Shown here in pieces: positions 26,356 to 35,276 of a stretch of DNA of 64,000 nt; the first letter of the stretch is position 1, and every line of letters begins with the position of its first letter. Source of the DNA: Hymenobacter arizonensis. Lineage in GTDB: Bacteria; Bacteroidota; Bacteroidia; Cytophagales; Hymenobacteraceae. The position numbers were made by a program, and so were the translations under genes. The notes beneath the pieces were generated by a model that was not told where the DNA came from, ran no database searches, and saw only the letters and a list, made by a program, of their open reading frames with translations. The stretch lies in contig NZ_FOXS01000007.1 of assembly GCF_900115775.1 (NCBI RefSeq), positions 124,001-188,000 on the forward strand. Direction: 5' to 3'.

Positions 26356-27627
26356 ATGTCCCATCCCTTCAAGGCCGTTAGCCTATCCTTCAAGAAAGCG
26401 CCGCTGGCCATCCGCGAGCTGCTTTCTCTAGACGAGGCCGCTTGTCGCCGTTTCCTGCACACCCTGCACCACGACTTGGGTCTTTCCGACCTGCTGGTGC
26501 TGAGCACTTGCAACCGCACCGAGGTTTACTACGCAGCTGAGGACGACCGCAGCCGTGAAATCATTCTCGCCCTCGGCCACCTCAAGGACCGCACCGACAT
26601 CGGCGCCTTCCTCCCCTACTTCGACCTTCTGCTCGACGCCACCGCTGCTACCCAGCACCTTTTCGAAGTAGCCATGGGCCTCGACGCCCAGGTAGTGGGC
26701 GACTTGCAAATCAGCAACCAGGTGAAGACGGCCTACCAGTGGTCGGCCGACGCCGACGCGGCGGGCCCCTTCCTGCACCGCCTGCTGCACACGGTGTTCT
26801 TCACCAACAAGCGGGTGCAAACCGAAACCAGCTTCCGCGACGGTGCTGCGTCCATTAGCTACGCCGCTCTCGAACTAGTAGAAGAGCTGACCGCCGACGT
26901 GGCCAACCCCCGCGTATTGGTAGTAGGCCTGGGGGAAATTGGGGCCGACGTGTGCCGGCACCTGGCCGCCAGCAAGGCGTTCGGCGACATCACCATCTGC
27001 AACCGTACCCGCGCCAAGGCCGAAGAACTGGCCGAAGAATGTGGCATGCGCCTCGTGGATTTCGAAGAACTGGTGCCCGCCCTGAAGGAGGCCGACGTCA
27101 TCATCTCGTCCATCAACCGCGCCGACCCTTTCTTCACCCGCGAGCTGGTGGAGCACCTCGACGTACTTAGCTTCAAGTTCTTTGTGGACCTGAGCGTGCC
27201 CCGCAGCATTGCCTCCGATGTGGAGCAGGTGCCCGGCGTGCTGGTCTACAACATCGACGCCATTCAGAGCAAGGCTTCGGCGGCGCTGCAAACCCGCCTG
27301 GCGGCCGTGCCCCAGGTGCGTGCCATCATTGCCGAGAGCATTGCGGGCCTGGAAGACTGGGCCAAGGAAATGATGGTTTCGCCGCTCATCCAAAAGATGA
27401 AGGCCAGCCTCGAAACCCTGCGCCAGGCCGAGCTGGACCGCTACCAGAAAAAAGCCACCCCTGCCGAAAGCAAGCTCCTCGACGAAGCCACCCGCTCGCT
27501 GATGCAGAAGATTCTGAAGCAGCACGTGCTGCACCTGAAATCTGCCTGCAAGCGCGACGAGGCCGATAAGCTGGTAGCCATTCTGGGCGAGATGTTCGAC
27601 CTGGAAAAGCAGAACGTGCCCGCCTAG
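26356..27627 (+). CDS. hemA: HemA, glutamyl-tRNA reductase
   Basis: Reduces glutamyl-tRNA to glutamate-1-semialdehyde with NADPH, the first committed step of C5-pathway haem and corrin synthesis. The 423-residue protein has the catalytic Cys52 in LVLSTCNRTEVYY, the substrate region AMGLDAQVVGDLQI, the Rossmann motif VVGLGEIGADVCRHL and a C-terminal dimerisation helix region. I start at the ATG at 26356 (MSHPFKAVSLSF), since the open frame upstream overlaps the promoter. No other haem gene adjoins. It ends at a clear terminator. Confidence 0.95.
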   Translation: MSHPFKAVSLSFKKAPLAIRELLSLDEAACRRFLHTLHHDLGLSDLLVLSTCNRTEVYYAAEDDRSREIILALGHLKDRTDIGAFLPYFDLLLDATAATQHLFEVAMGLDAQVVGDLQISNQVKTAYQWSADADAAGPFLHRLLHTVFFTNKRVQTETSFRDGAASISYAALELVEELTADVANPRVLVVGLGEIGADVCRHLAASKAFGDITICNRTRAKAEELAEECGMRLVDFEELVPALKEADVIISSINRADPFFTRELVEHLDVLSFKFFVDLSVPRSIASDVEQVPGVLVYNIDAIQSKASAALQTRLAAVPQVRAIIAESIAGLEDWAKEMMVSPLIQKMKASLETLRQAELDRYQKKATPAESKLLDEATRSLMQKILKQHVLHLKSACKRDEADKLVAILGEMFDLEKQNVPA

Positions 27628-27650
27628 CGCGCCCGGTTTTTGATTTAGCA

Positions 27651-27686
27651 GAAAGCCCGACCTGTTATCAGGCTGGGCTTTTTTTA
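27651..27686 (+). terminator. Intrinsic terminator of hemA
   Basis: Stem AAAGCCCGACCTG / CAGGCTGGGCTTT with one mismatch, a 4-base loop and a T tail. It also lies downstream of the convergent kinase gene. Confidence 0.87.
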
Positions 27687-27767
27687 TGTCGTCAGAGAGA
27701 ACTTTCCTCTACACGCGAGACGCGGTGCACTGCATCACAGTATGCGCTAACCTGCATTCTCCTTACA

Positions 27768-29792
27768 CTACCCTGCGTGCAGAAACACCCGGAACGTACT
27801 GCCCCGCCCTACCTCGCTTTCGACCTCCAAACGCCCGCCGGCTTGCTCCACAAGGCGCTGCACGAGGTAGAGCCCGACGCCCGAACCGGGCACGTGGTCG
27901 TGGAAGCGACGGAATAGCTGGAACAGCTCGTCGCCGTGGCGCTCCAGGTTCATGCCCAGGCCATTGTCTTGCACCACAAGCACCGGCACGCCGTCGTGCA
28001 GCTCGGTGCGGACGGCAATGTGGGCCGGCCTGCTGGGGTCAGCGTATTTGAAGGCGTTGCTGAGCAGGTTGTAAAGCACACTGCGCAGGTTGACGCGCAC
28101 AAACACTACCGCGGACACAGCGGAGAAGTCCAGCTCCCAGGTGGCTTGGGTTGGGCCCGAGTCCTGCACCAGCCGGATGGTTTCTTCCACCAGCGGCTGC
28201 ACCTGCACGGGTTCGGGCGGCAGTTCCTCGGCGTGGCGCTGCACCTGCACCACCTCCGTCAACGATTGGATGGTGCCGAGCAGCTGCTCCATTGAGCCGT
28301 TCACCATGCCCAGCATCAGGCTGGCTTCGGGGTCGTGGAAGGTGGCCGTGCGCTGCAGCTCATCGAAGAGGCCCGCCAGATTCTGCGCGGGCTGCTTGAG
28401 GTCGTGCGAGGCGGCATACACGAAGGTGTCGAGGTCGCGGTTGCTGCGGGCCAGCTCGTTGTTCTGCACTTGCAAGGTCTCGCGCAGGGCGTGCTGCTCG
28501 TTGATGTCGGTGCAGGTACCAAACCACTGCGCTGTTGGCGAGCCCAGTTGGCTGTCGAGCAGCCGGGCCTGCACCAAAAACCAGCGGTAGTCACCGTTGG
28601 CGCTGCGCAGGCGGTATTCACCTTCGAAGTGGCCCTCGGCCTGCTGCCACTGCGCATGGGCGGTGGGGCCATCGTCGGGGTGCAGCAAGCTATGCCAGGA
28701 GCGGCCGGAGCAGTCGCGGGCGTTCAGGCCGGTGTAGTCCACGGTGCGGCCGTCGCAGTAGGTGAGCTCGCCGGCGTTGTTGGCCGTCCACACCAGCTGC
28801 GGGATGCTCTCCATGAGCACGCGGTACCGACTTTCGCTCTGCTGAATCTGCTCCTGCATTTGCTGCATATCAGTCACATCAGTGTTGGTGCCGAACCAGC
28901 GCGTGATGCGGCCGTCGTCGCCCCGCACGGGCTGAGCACGCGACAGAAACCAGCGAAATTCCCCGTCCCGGTGGCGCAGCGGGAACATGTCTTCCCAGGG
29001 CTCACCGGCCTTGAGGTGGTGGCTCCAGCGCTCGGTCACCGACTCGATGTGGTCTTTGTGGTGCACTGTGCTCCAGCCCCAGCCCTGCATTTGCTCCAGG
29101 TTGGTGCCGGTGTAGTCGTACCACCGTTCGTTGTACCAAAAGATGTGCCCATTGGGCTCGGCCATCCAGGCCAGCTGCGGAATCACGTTGGCCAGGGTGG
29201 TGAACTCGGCGTTGCGGCGCATGAGCTGCTCGGCCACTTCCTGCAGCTGTTGGTTGGCTGCGGCTAGCTCAGCAGTTCGCTGCTGCACTTCGCTTTCCAA
29301 CTGGGAGGTGCTGCGCAATTGCAGGGCGCGGGGCAGCACCTGAATGAGGGCCAGCACCGTGCCCCAGGATGCCACCGCCGTGACAAGCCGCACTAGGCCG
29401 CTGAGGCGGTACACGGGCACCCAGAAGATGAGGGCATCCAGGAGGTGCGTGGCCCCACAGGCAAAAATGAACAGCCCGAACAACCAAAACATCCGGTCGA
29501 AAGGCATGTCGCGCCGCTGCCGGATGAAGTTGATGAGCAGGAAAGGAATAACGAAATAAGCCCCCCAGATGAGCAGGTCGGAAGCAATGTAGAGCCAACC
29601 GTGAAAATTGGTCCAGTGCCCGCAATGCCAGCGGGCCGGGAAACCCATTGGGCTAAATAAATACGAGAAGAACTCGACTACTTGGCTGGCAAGCGGCTGT
29701 GTGGCAGAAGCTGCCGAAGCAGGTGGCGCCGCGGCCCAGCCAGCAGTGGCCAGCAGCGCAGTACACGCCAAAAGCCAAAAACGGTATTTCAT
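27768..29792 (-). CDS. Sensor histidine kinase with an ethylene-receptor-like membrane domain
   Basis: A 674-residue kinase. After a signal-like segment (1-27), residues 64-155 form three helices close to the ethylene-binding domain of plant ETR1 and Synechocystis Slr1212. Asp72, Tyr79, Ile82, Pro83, Cys112 and His116 (SDLLIWGAYFVIPF; FACGATHLLD) match ETR1 Asp25, Tyr32, Ile35, Pro36, Cys65 and His69 at a constant offset of 47. Cys65 and His69 bind Cu(I) in ETR1. Two PAS domains follow (about 198-310 and 322-435), then H box YAASHDLKQPAQNL (His463) and an ATPase with DNGLGMN and GSGVGLYLVQ. It has no receiver and no adjacent response regulator. Ethylene or another small ligand is inference. 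Confidence 0.9.
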   Translation of the reverse strand: MKYRFWLLACTALLATAGWAAAPPASAASATQPLASQVVEFFSYLFSPMGFPARWHCGHWTNFHGWLYIASDLLIWGAYFVIPFLLINFIRQRRDMPFDRMFWLFGLFIFACGATHLLDALIFWVPVYRLSGLVRLVTAVASWGTVLALIQVLPRALQLRSTSQLESEVQQRTAELAAANQQLQEVAEQLMRRNAEFTTLANVIPQLAWMAEPNGHIFWYNERWYDYTGTNLEQMQGWGWSTVHHKDHIESVTERWSHHLKAGEPWEDMFPLRHRDGEFRWFLSRAQPVRGDDGRITRWFGTNTDVTDMQQMQEQIQQSESRYRVLMESIPQLVWTANNAGELTYCDGRTVDYTGLNARDCSGRSWHSLLHPDDGPTAHAQWQQAEGHFEGEYRLRSANGDYRWFLVQARLLDSQLGSPTAQWFGTCTDINEQHALRETLQVQNNELARSNRDLDTFVYAASHDLKQPAQNLAGLFDELQRTATFHDPEASLMLGMVNGSMEQLLGTIQSLTEVVQVQRHAEELPPEPVQVQPLVEETIRLVQDSGPTQATWELDFSAVSAVVFVRVNLRSVLYNLLSNAFKYADPSRPAHIAVRTELHDGVPVLVVQDNGLGMNLERHGDELFQLFRRFHDHVPGSGVGLYLVQRLVEQAGGRLEVESEVGRGSTFRVFLHAG

Positions 29793-29947
29793 TCACGATG
29801 GCCGAGTATGCGATGCGCATTTTACGCATTTCCCTCAACCTTGCTTCTAAAGATACGATTAGGGCGGTAAGTAGTCGCTGAAATCGATTCAATCGGACTC
29901 GTTCCATCAGCAACCATTACCCCTAAAGCCCTATTTCTACTTATGCC

Positions 29948-30027
29948 CAGACTCACTCCTGCGGCCCCAAAAAAGCCCCGACACCTAGCGGTACCGGGGC
30001 TTTTTTGGGGCCGCAGGAGTGAGTCTG
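29948..30027. terminator. Extended hairpin terminator with perfect 33-bp stem
   Basis: Arms 29948-29980 and 29995-30027 are perfectly complementary, with a 14-base loop. The inner part (AAAAAAGCCCCG / CGGGGCTTTTTT) is a standard bidirectional terminator. The outer 21 bases (CAGACTCACTCCTGCGG...) extend the stem well beyond need. It lies downstream of the molybdoenzyme gene and upstream of the ethylene-receptor-like kinase. Confidence 0.88.
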
Positions 30028-30073
30028 TGAAAAATTGTTATTCCCCTGGTAATGCTTCTGCTACAGCAGGCTT

Positions 30074-32629
30074 TTACTCCGCCATCATGGCCTCGCGGGC
30101 CTTGACCCGTTTCTCGTTGTTCACGGCCGTGGGCACCACCGTCACCACCACGTACTTGGAGGTGGGCGTGTTGCTGACCTTGGCCACGCTGGAAATGGGC
30201 ACCAACGGGTTGGCCTCCGGGAAATAGGCGCAGACGTTGCCCTTCGGGATGTCGTAGGGCACGGCCACGAACTTTTCGACCCGACGCTCCTCGCCCTTAA
30301 AATGGCTGGTGATGTCGATGAGGTCCTTGGCTTTGATGCTGCGGGCTGCCATGTCCTCGGCGTTCATGAAGAGCACGCGGCGCTCGCCGTGGATGCCGCG
30401 GTACCGGTCGTTGTACTCGTAGATGGTGGTGTTGAACTGGTCGTGGCTGCGCACGGTCATCAGCACGAGTTGGTCGGGCTCCAGCGTGTGCTTTTCCAGC
30501 GTAGTGGTGCTGAAGTTAGCCTTGCCGTTCTCGGTGGTGAATTTGCGCTCCCGCGGGCCGTTGGGCAAGTAGAAGCCACCGGGCTTGCGCAGCTTCTCGT
30601 TGTAGTTCTCAAACCCGGGAATCACGCGGGAGATGTGGTCGCGGATAACATCGTAGTTCTCCGTCATGGCCACCCAGTCGGCGATGTTGGTTTTTTCGCC
30701 CAGCGTGGCAATGGCCATGCCGCTGATGATGGCGACTTCGCTCATCATCTCGCCGGCCACGGGCACCAAAACGCCCTTGTTCTGGCTGACCACGCCCATG
30801 GAGTTTTCGCAGGACGTTATCTGTTGCCCGGACCTCTGCATGTCGATGTCGGCGTGCGTGAAGCAGGGCAGTAGCAGGCTGGTTTCGCCGGTCACCAGGT
30901 GGCCGCGGTTGAGCTTGGTGCCCACATACACGGTTAGTTTCTGCCGGCGCATGGCTTCGGCTATCATCTCGGTGTCGGGGCCGGCGGCCAGCAGGTTGCC
31001 GCCCAGGCCGAAGTACACCTTGGTTTTGCCCAGGCGCATGGCCTTGATGGCTTCCACCACGTCAAAGCCATCTTCGGTGGGCGGAGTGAAGTTGAACTCC
31101 TTGCCCAGGGCCTCGCGGAATTTTGGCGACACCCGCTCCCAAATGCCCATGGTGCGGTCGCCCTGCACGTTGGAATGGCCCCGCACCGGGCAGGTGCCCG
31201 CGCCAGGCTTGCCAATGGCGCCTTTCATGAGCTGCAGGTTCACAATCTCCTGAATGGTTTGCACGCCCTGGCGCTGCTGCGTGACGCCCATAGCCCAGCA
31301 GGTAATAATCTTCTGCTTGTGGGCGATGATGTTGGCCGCCTCAAGTAACTGCACCCGCGAAATGCCACTTTCGGACTCAATGTCTTCCCAGCTGGTATTG
31401 CGGATGTTTTGCTCAAACGACTCAAAACCGGTCGTGAACTCATCAACAAACTTGCGGTCCACCACCTGGCCGGGGTTCATGTCCTCGGCCTCGAAGAGGT
31501 GCTTCATGATGCCGCGCAGCAAGGCCATGTCGCCGTCGACGCGCACTTGCAGAAACACGTCGGTGAGTTGGGTACCATCGCCGAGCAGCGCGCCCAGGGC
31601 CCGCAGCGGATTCATGAAGTCCTGAGGATTTTTGAAGGCCACCAGACCAGCTTCAATCAGCGGGTTCACGCTGATGATTTTGGCACCGTTGCGCTTGGCT
31701 TTTTGCAGGGCCGAGAGCATGCGCGGGTGGTTGGTGCCGGGGTTCTGGCCGATGACAATGATGACTTCCGCTTCGTGAATGTCGTTAAGCGTAACGGAGC
31801 CTTTGCCCAGGCCCAGCGTGGGACTGAGGGCCGAGCCGCTGCTCTCGTGGCACATGTTGGAGCAGTCGGGCAGGTTGTTGGTACCGAACTGCCGCACAAA
31901 CAGCTGAAACAGGAAAGCAGGCTCGTTGGGCACCTTGCCGGAGGTGTAGAACACGGCCTCATCGGGCGAAGCGCAGGCGTTCAGGTTGTCGGCGATAATC
32001 TGGAAAGCATCGGGCCAAGCGATGCGCGAGTAGTGGTTATCGCCGGGGCGCTTCACCATGGGGTGGGTGAGGCGCCCGGCGTTGTTCTGGTCGCGGTCGG
32101 TCAGGCGCGAGAGCTCGGCCAAGCTGTACTTGGCAAAGAACTCCGGGCCCGCGGGCCGGTGGTCGGCGTCGGAGGCACTGGCTTTGGCGCCGTTTTCGCA
32201 GAACTCGGCCACCGAGCGGTGCTCGTCGGGGTCGGGCCAGGCGCAGCTCGAGCAGTCGAAGCCATCTTTCTGGTTCATCTTCAGCAGCACCTGCGTGCCG
32301 CGGCTCACACCACTCTCGCCCCAGCTGAACTGCATGGACTTGATAACAGCCGTGACACCAGCCGCCACCTTGGGCTGGGGCTCGAGCTTGAGGCCGGTGA
32401 GGGCTTCCGGCGGCTGCGCCAGAATGGGATTCAGGTACTTGGCACCGGCTACTTCGGGGGCGGGAATGTGGGCGTGCACGTGCGTCCTATTGGGGTCAGA
32501 GGTGTAGTTATTGGGCGCCGGGGCTTTGCCTTGGTCGGGGCGCTCGCCGCTTTTGGGCGCGTTGTCTTCAGCTCCTTGCTGGTGGGTTTTGCCAGCTTTG
32601 CTGGGGTCTTCAACTGGGGAGTCTTCCAT
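30074..32629 (-). CDS. FdhF/YdeP-family molybdopterin oxidoreductase
   Basis: An 851-residue cytoplasmic molybdoenzyme of the formate-dehydrogenase alpha-subunit superfamily. It has Cys126-x2-Cys129 (DCSSCAWPDPDEHR) and Cys144 (AEFCENGAK), a reduced Fe-S ligand set typical of YdeP. Cys260 in NMCHESSGSAL takes the position of selenocysteine in E. coli FdhF and should bind molybdenum. Bis-MGD contacts include GQNPGTNHPRM and CPVRGHSNVQGDRTMG. I start at the ATG at 32629 because the 12 codons upstream look non-coding. True formate dehydrogenase activity is not proven for this branch. fdhD lies nearby and the cofactor genes are 22 kb away. Confidence 0.92.
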   Translation of the reverse strand: MEDSPVEDPSKAGKTHQQGAEDNAPKSGERPDQGKAPAPNNYTSDPNRTHVHAHIPAPEVAGAKYLNPILAQPPEALTGLKLEPQPKVAAGVTAVIKSMQFSWGESGVSRGTQVLLKMNQKDGFDCSSCAWPDPDEHRSVAEFCENGAKASASDADHRPAGPEFFAKYSLAELSRLTDRDQNNAGRLTHPMVKRPGDNHYSRIAWPDAFQIIADNLNACASPDEAVFYTSGKVPNEPAFLFQLFVRQFGTNNLPDCSNMCHESSGSALSPTLGLGKGSVTLNDIHEAEVIIVIGQNPGTNHPRMLSALQKAKRNGAKIISVNPLIEAGLVAFKNPQDFMNPLRALGALLGDGTQLTDVFLQVRVDGDMALLRGIMKHLFEAEDMNPGQVVDRKFVDEFTTGFESFEQNIRNTSWEDIESESGISRVQLLEAANIIAHKQKIITCWAMGVTQQRQGVQTIQEIVNLQLMKGAIGKPGAGTCPVRGHSNVQGDRTMGIWERVSPKFREALGKEFNFTPPTEDGFDVVEAIKAMRLGKTKVYFGLGGNLLAAGPDTEMIAEAMRRQKLTVYVGTKLNRGHLVTGETSLLLPCFTHADIDMQRSGQQITSCENSMGVVSQNKGVLVPVAGEMMSEVAIISGMAIATLGEKTNIADWVAMTENYDVIRDHISRVIPGFENYNEKLRKPGGFYLPNGPRERKFTTENGKANFSTTTLEKHTLEPDQLVLMTVRSHDQFNTTIYEYNDRYRGIHGERRVLFMNAEDMAARSIKAKDLIDITSHFKGEERRVEKFVAVPYDIPKGNVCAYFPEANPLVPISSVAKVSNTPTSKYVVVTVVPTAVNNEKRVKAREAMMAE

Positions 32630-32950
32630 AGTTTCGGGTGGGAAAAGTGGCAATGTGAGAAGCAAGGCGAGACAACAGCCTAATAAAGTGCCAGCCCAGC
32701 TTTTTCAACCACCGGAGCTGGCGGTTGTTTCAAGCTAGTGCCGTGAGTCCAAGCAATGTAGTGGAATTTCGTCACTGACACTGCCAGGTGGTGTCCGGGC
32801 TATTATCCAGACGAAGAAGCGGCCCCGGGAGTTGCGACCCGCCGAGTGGCTGGCGCTTGTCGACTCTAGAATGCCCCGCACCGGCCGCCGTGCCGCATAT
32901 CAGCAGGTGGGGCGTGAGCGGCTACAAAACCGCATGGCTCCTCTGGCGAG
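32630..32950. other. Intergenic stretch upstream of the molybdoenzyme gene
   Basis: 321 bases between two minus-strand genes. No credible gene, no exact -7 consensus and no strong hairpin were seen. It presumably holds the promoter of the molybdoenzyme gene. Confidence 0.4.
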
Positions 32951-33274
32951 CTAATGTTTGCAGTCCAAATCTTTCTCCACCAACACCTTCAGTGGTTGGC
33001 TCTCGCCCATCATGAGCGTGGCAGAAAGGCCGTTTTGGTCGGTGCTGGTCCACTGCGTGGCCAGGGCGGCCGGCACCTTCACCGTGATGGCGCCCGCGCC
33101 GTGGGTAATGCGGAATTCTTCTGATTCGGAGCGTTCCAGCGCGTAGGTCAGGTTTTCGCGTTCGGAAAGGCCCAGCGGCACCACCACCGCAACCCGGCCG
33201 GTTTGGGCAAAGTGCGCCACTTCGGTTTCGGAGAGGCGGAGGCGAATGGAATGGTCTTCGAAGCGGAGTTTCAT
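32951..33274 (-). CDS. Small conserved protein beside fdhD, function unknown
   Basis: A 107-residue soluble protein without signal or helix. It begins MKLRFEDHSIRLRLSETEV and ends LVEKDLDCKH. The composition suggests an all-beta or alpha/beta fold with regular charged strands; a lone Cys-His pair sits at the C-terminus. It lies between the FdhF-like enzyme and fdhD on the same strand, so an accessory role with the molybdoenzyme is plausible but unproven. I recall similar DUF7009-type small proteins in this setting in Cytophagales; that name is tentative. Confidence 0.72.
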   Translation of the reverse strand: MKLRFEDHSIRLRLSETEVAHFAQTGRVAVVVPLGLSERENLTYALERSESEEFRITHGAGAITVKVPAALATQWTSTDQNGLSATLMMGESQPLKVLVEKDLDCKH

Positions 33275-33358
33275 AACAATTGGGTTGAAAGCAGGAATGA
33301 GTGTTTACGAAGAAAAACAGGCAAGGACGGTCTGACTCATATTATAATAACCTACCGT

Positions 33359-34243
33359 TCAGCTCTGTTCCTGACCGCTGATAATCCGCCAGGCGCCACT
33401 GTAAATATTGTAGCGCTGCTGCCGCACGAAGCCTAATACCGTCATTCCAAAGCTTTCAGCGGCCTGCACCGCCAGGCTGCTGGGGGCTCCTACGGCCGCA
33501 ATTATGCCAATGCCCGCCGCCGCCGCTTTTTGCACCAACTCAAAGCTGACGCGGCCGCTCACCAGCAGCACATGCTGGTGCAGAGGCAACCAGTCGGCCA
33601 GCAGCGCAGCTCCGATGACCTTATCCAGAGCGTTGTGGCGGCCCACGTCTTCGCGCAGCAGCAGCAGCTCGCCAGCGGGCGAAAACAGCGCCGAGGCGTG
33701 CTGCCCGCCGGTTTGCTCGAAGCCGGCTTGGGCGGCGCGCAGGCGCTCGGGCAGTTGATGCACGGTGTCGTAGGCGAGGTAGGGGCCGTTGGTGGGCAGC
33801 ACGGGGCAGGAGGCAGTGCGCACAGCGTCGATGCTGGTTTTGCCGCACACGCCGCAGCTGGAACTGGTGTAGAAATGCCGCTCCATGGCCGCAAAATCGA
33901 CCTTGACGTGGGCGGCGAGCTCGGCGCGGGTCACGTTGCCGGCTTCTTCGGCTTTCTGCACGTCGGGGCAGGGAATGATGCCCAGCAGGTCGGCTTTTTG
34001 CTGAATAATGCCTTCGGTAAGCAGAAAGCCGGCGGCTAGCTCCTCGTCGTGGCCGGGCGTGCGCATGGTGACCGACAAGGTGCGGTGCTGGCGCTGCCCG
34101 TCGGCCTCGTAGCCCACGCGGATTTCCAGCGGCTCCTCGGCCGCGAGCTGGTCGGAGGCCGACACGGGCGGGCCGGCGCCGCTCACTTTCTGAATGGTGG
34201 CAAACTCGTAGCTGGCGGCGGGCAACAGAATAGCGGGCTCCAT
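33359..34243 (-). CDS. fdhD: FdhD, sulfurtransferase for formate dehydrogenase maturation
   Basis: Transfers sulfur from a cysteine desulfurase to the Mo-bis-MGD cofactor of FdhF-type enzymes. The 294-residue form starts at the ATG at 34243 (MEPAILLPAASYEF); the open frame upstream encodes an unlikely hydrophobic stretch. The functional CxxC lies in SSSCGVCGKTSID (Cys130, Cys133). The C-terminal half shows LLREDVGRHNALDKVIG and VSGRVSFELVQKAA, both family hallmarks. It is read in the same direction as the small protein and molybdoenzyme genes and probably with them. Divergent from the sigma-factor gene. Confidence 0.94.
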   Translation of the reverse strand: MEPAILLPAASYEFATIQKVSGAGPPVSASDQLAAEEPLEIRVGYEADGQRQHRTLSVTMRTPGHDEELAAGFLLTEGIIQQKADLLGIIPCPDVQKAEEAGNVTRAELAAHVKVDFAAMERHFYTSSSCGVCGKTSIDAVRTASCPVLPTNGPYLAYDTVHQLPERLRAAQAGFEQTGGQHASALFSPAGELLLLREDVGRHNALDKVIGAALLADWLPLHQHVLLVSGRVSFELVQKAAAAGIGIIAAVGAPSSLAVQAAESFGMTVLGFVRQQRYNIYSGAWRIISGQEQS

Positions 34244-34423
34244 AAATAGCAAGAAAACGAAAGGTATAATAAAACGAAAACGGCAACGGGCCCGACAAGG
34301 CTGAATAGCGAGGCTAAACAGGGTTGCCACTACTAAAAAAAATCCGCAATCGATTTCGGTACTAACAAGCACATATTGTGGGATTAAAACAGTATATTGC
34401 AGTAGGATGTTAAGAGCATTATT

Positions 34424-34439
34424 TGCCAAGTGCTTGGCA
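34424..34439. promoter_or_regulatory. Perfect dyad in the fdhD/sigma-factor spacer
   Basis: TGCCAAG-TG-CTTGGCA is a perfect 7-2-7 inverted repeat. It is placed 87 bases upstream of the sigma-factor start and 181 bases upstream of fdhD. Its shape suits a dimeric regulator. No ortholog site is known to me. Confidence 0.35.
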
Positions 34440-34525
34440 CTTCTCTTTTAAGCTAGTAATACCGTTCCTCACCGCTTCTATTCTATCAGTCCAACGCTTT
34501 AGTCTATTGCTTAATCAAGCATCCC

Positions 34526-35137
34526 ATGCGCGTGTTGTCCTCAACGAGTACCGCTGCTACCCTCGCTACCTGGGACAATGATGAATTGGTGCGTGCGCTA
34601 GCGCAGGATGACGAAAAGGCCTTTGCGGAGATTTATGAACGGTATTGGCAGCCCCTACACCAACAAGCTGTGCGCAAGCTGGGCCGCCACGAAGATGCCG
34701 AAGAAGTGGTGCAGGACTTATTTGTGACGCTCTGGAACAAGCGCCACACTGCCAACATCCAGCAATTGGATAGCTACCTGTTTTCAGCACTGAAATACAA
34801 GGTGATTGATTGCGTGCGGGCCCAGCTGGTGCGCAAAACCTACGCTGCCAGCAGCCCGAACCGCTTCAACGCTCCCAACTGCTGTACCGAGGAAACCGTG
34901 GCCGCCACCGACCTAACGCAGGCGCTCGATGCCAGCTTGCGCAACCTCCCCGACCACTCCCGCGAGGTGTTTCGGCTGAGCCGGCAGGAGCACCAATCGG
35001 TGCCGGAAATTGCGGCCCGCCTCCAGGTTTCGCCCAAAACGGTAGAATACCACCTGTCCCGCTCGCTGCGCCTGCTGCGGGCTTACCTGAGGGACTTCTT
35101 GGTAGTGGGTCTGGCGCTGGTTCAGCTTTATAACTAA
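34526..35137 (+). CDS. ECF-type RNA polymerase sigma factor (FecI-like)
   Basis: A 203-residue sigma factor. Region 2 (about 18-85) contains ALAQDDEKAFAEIYERYW and the -10 recognition stretch EEVVQDLFVTLW. Region 4 (about 130-185) contains LPDHSREVFRLSR and a helix-turn-helix, SVPEIAARLQVSPKTVEYHL, typical of Bacteroidota FecI-like sigmas. It precedes a fecR homolog by 139 bases and a TonB receptor after that. This is the standard cell-surface signalling order. It likely directs transcription of the receptor gene. The C-terminal VVGLALVQLYN is a short hydrophobic tail, common in this family. Confidence 0.93.
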   Translation: MRVLSSTSTAATLATWDNDELVRALAQDDEKAFAEIYERYWQPLHQQAVRKLGRHEDAEEVVQDLFVTLWNKRHTANIQQLDSYLFSALKYKVIDCVRAQLVRKTYAASSPNRFNAPNCCTEETVAATDLTQALDASLRNLPDHSREVFRLSRQEHQSVPEIAARLQVSPKTVEYHLSRSLRLLRAYLRDFLVVGLALVQLYN

Positions 35138-35276
35138 GCCGCTATCTGAATAGGCAAAAGGAAAGTCACGCTTTGCACAGCCTTTCGCAGGCGCCAAAAA
35201 ATATTTTTAGCTGAAGACTAGGGATGTAACCTGCTGAGCCGACTAGGAGATATGGCCCCGCTTGGGCTGGCTCTCC

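Noticed and set aside
31409..32683. 424-codon plus-strand open frame over the molybdoenzyme
   Set aside because: Antisense shadow; minus-strand enzyme motifs are unambiguous.
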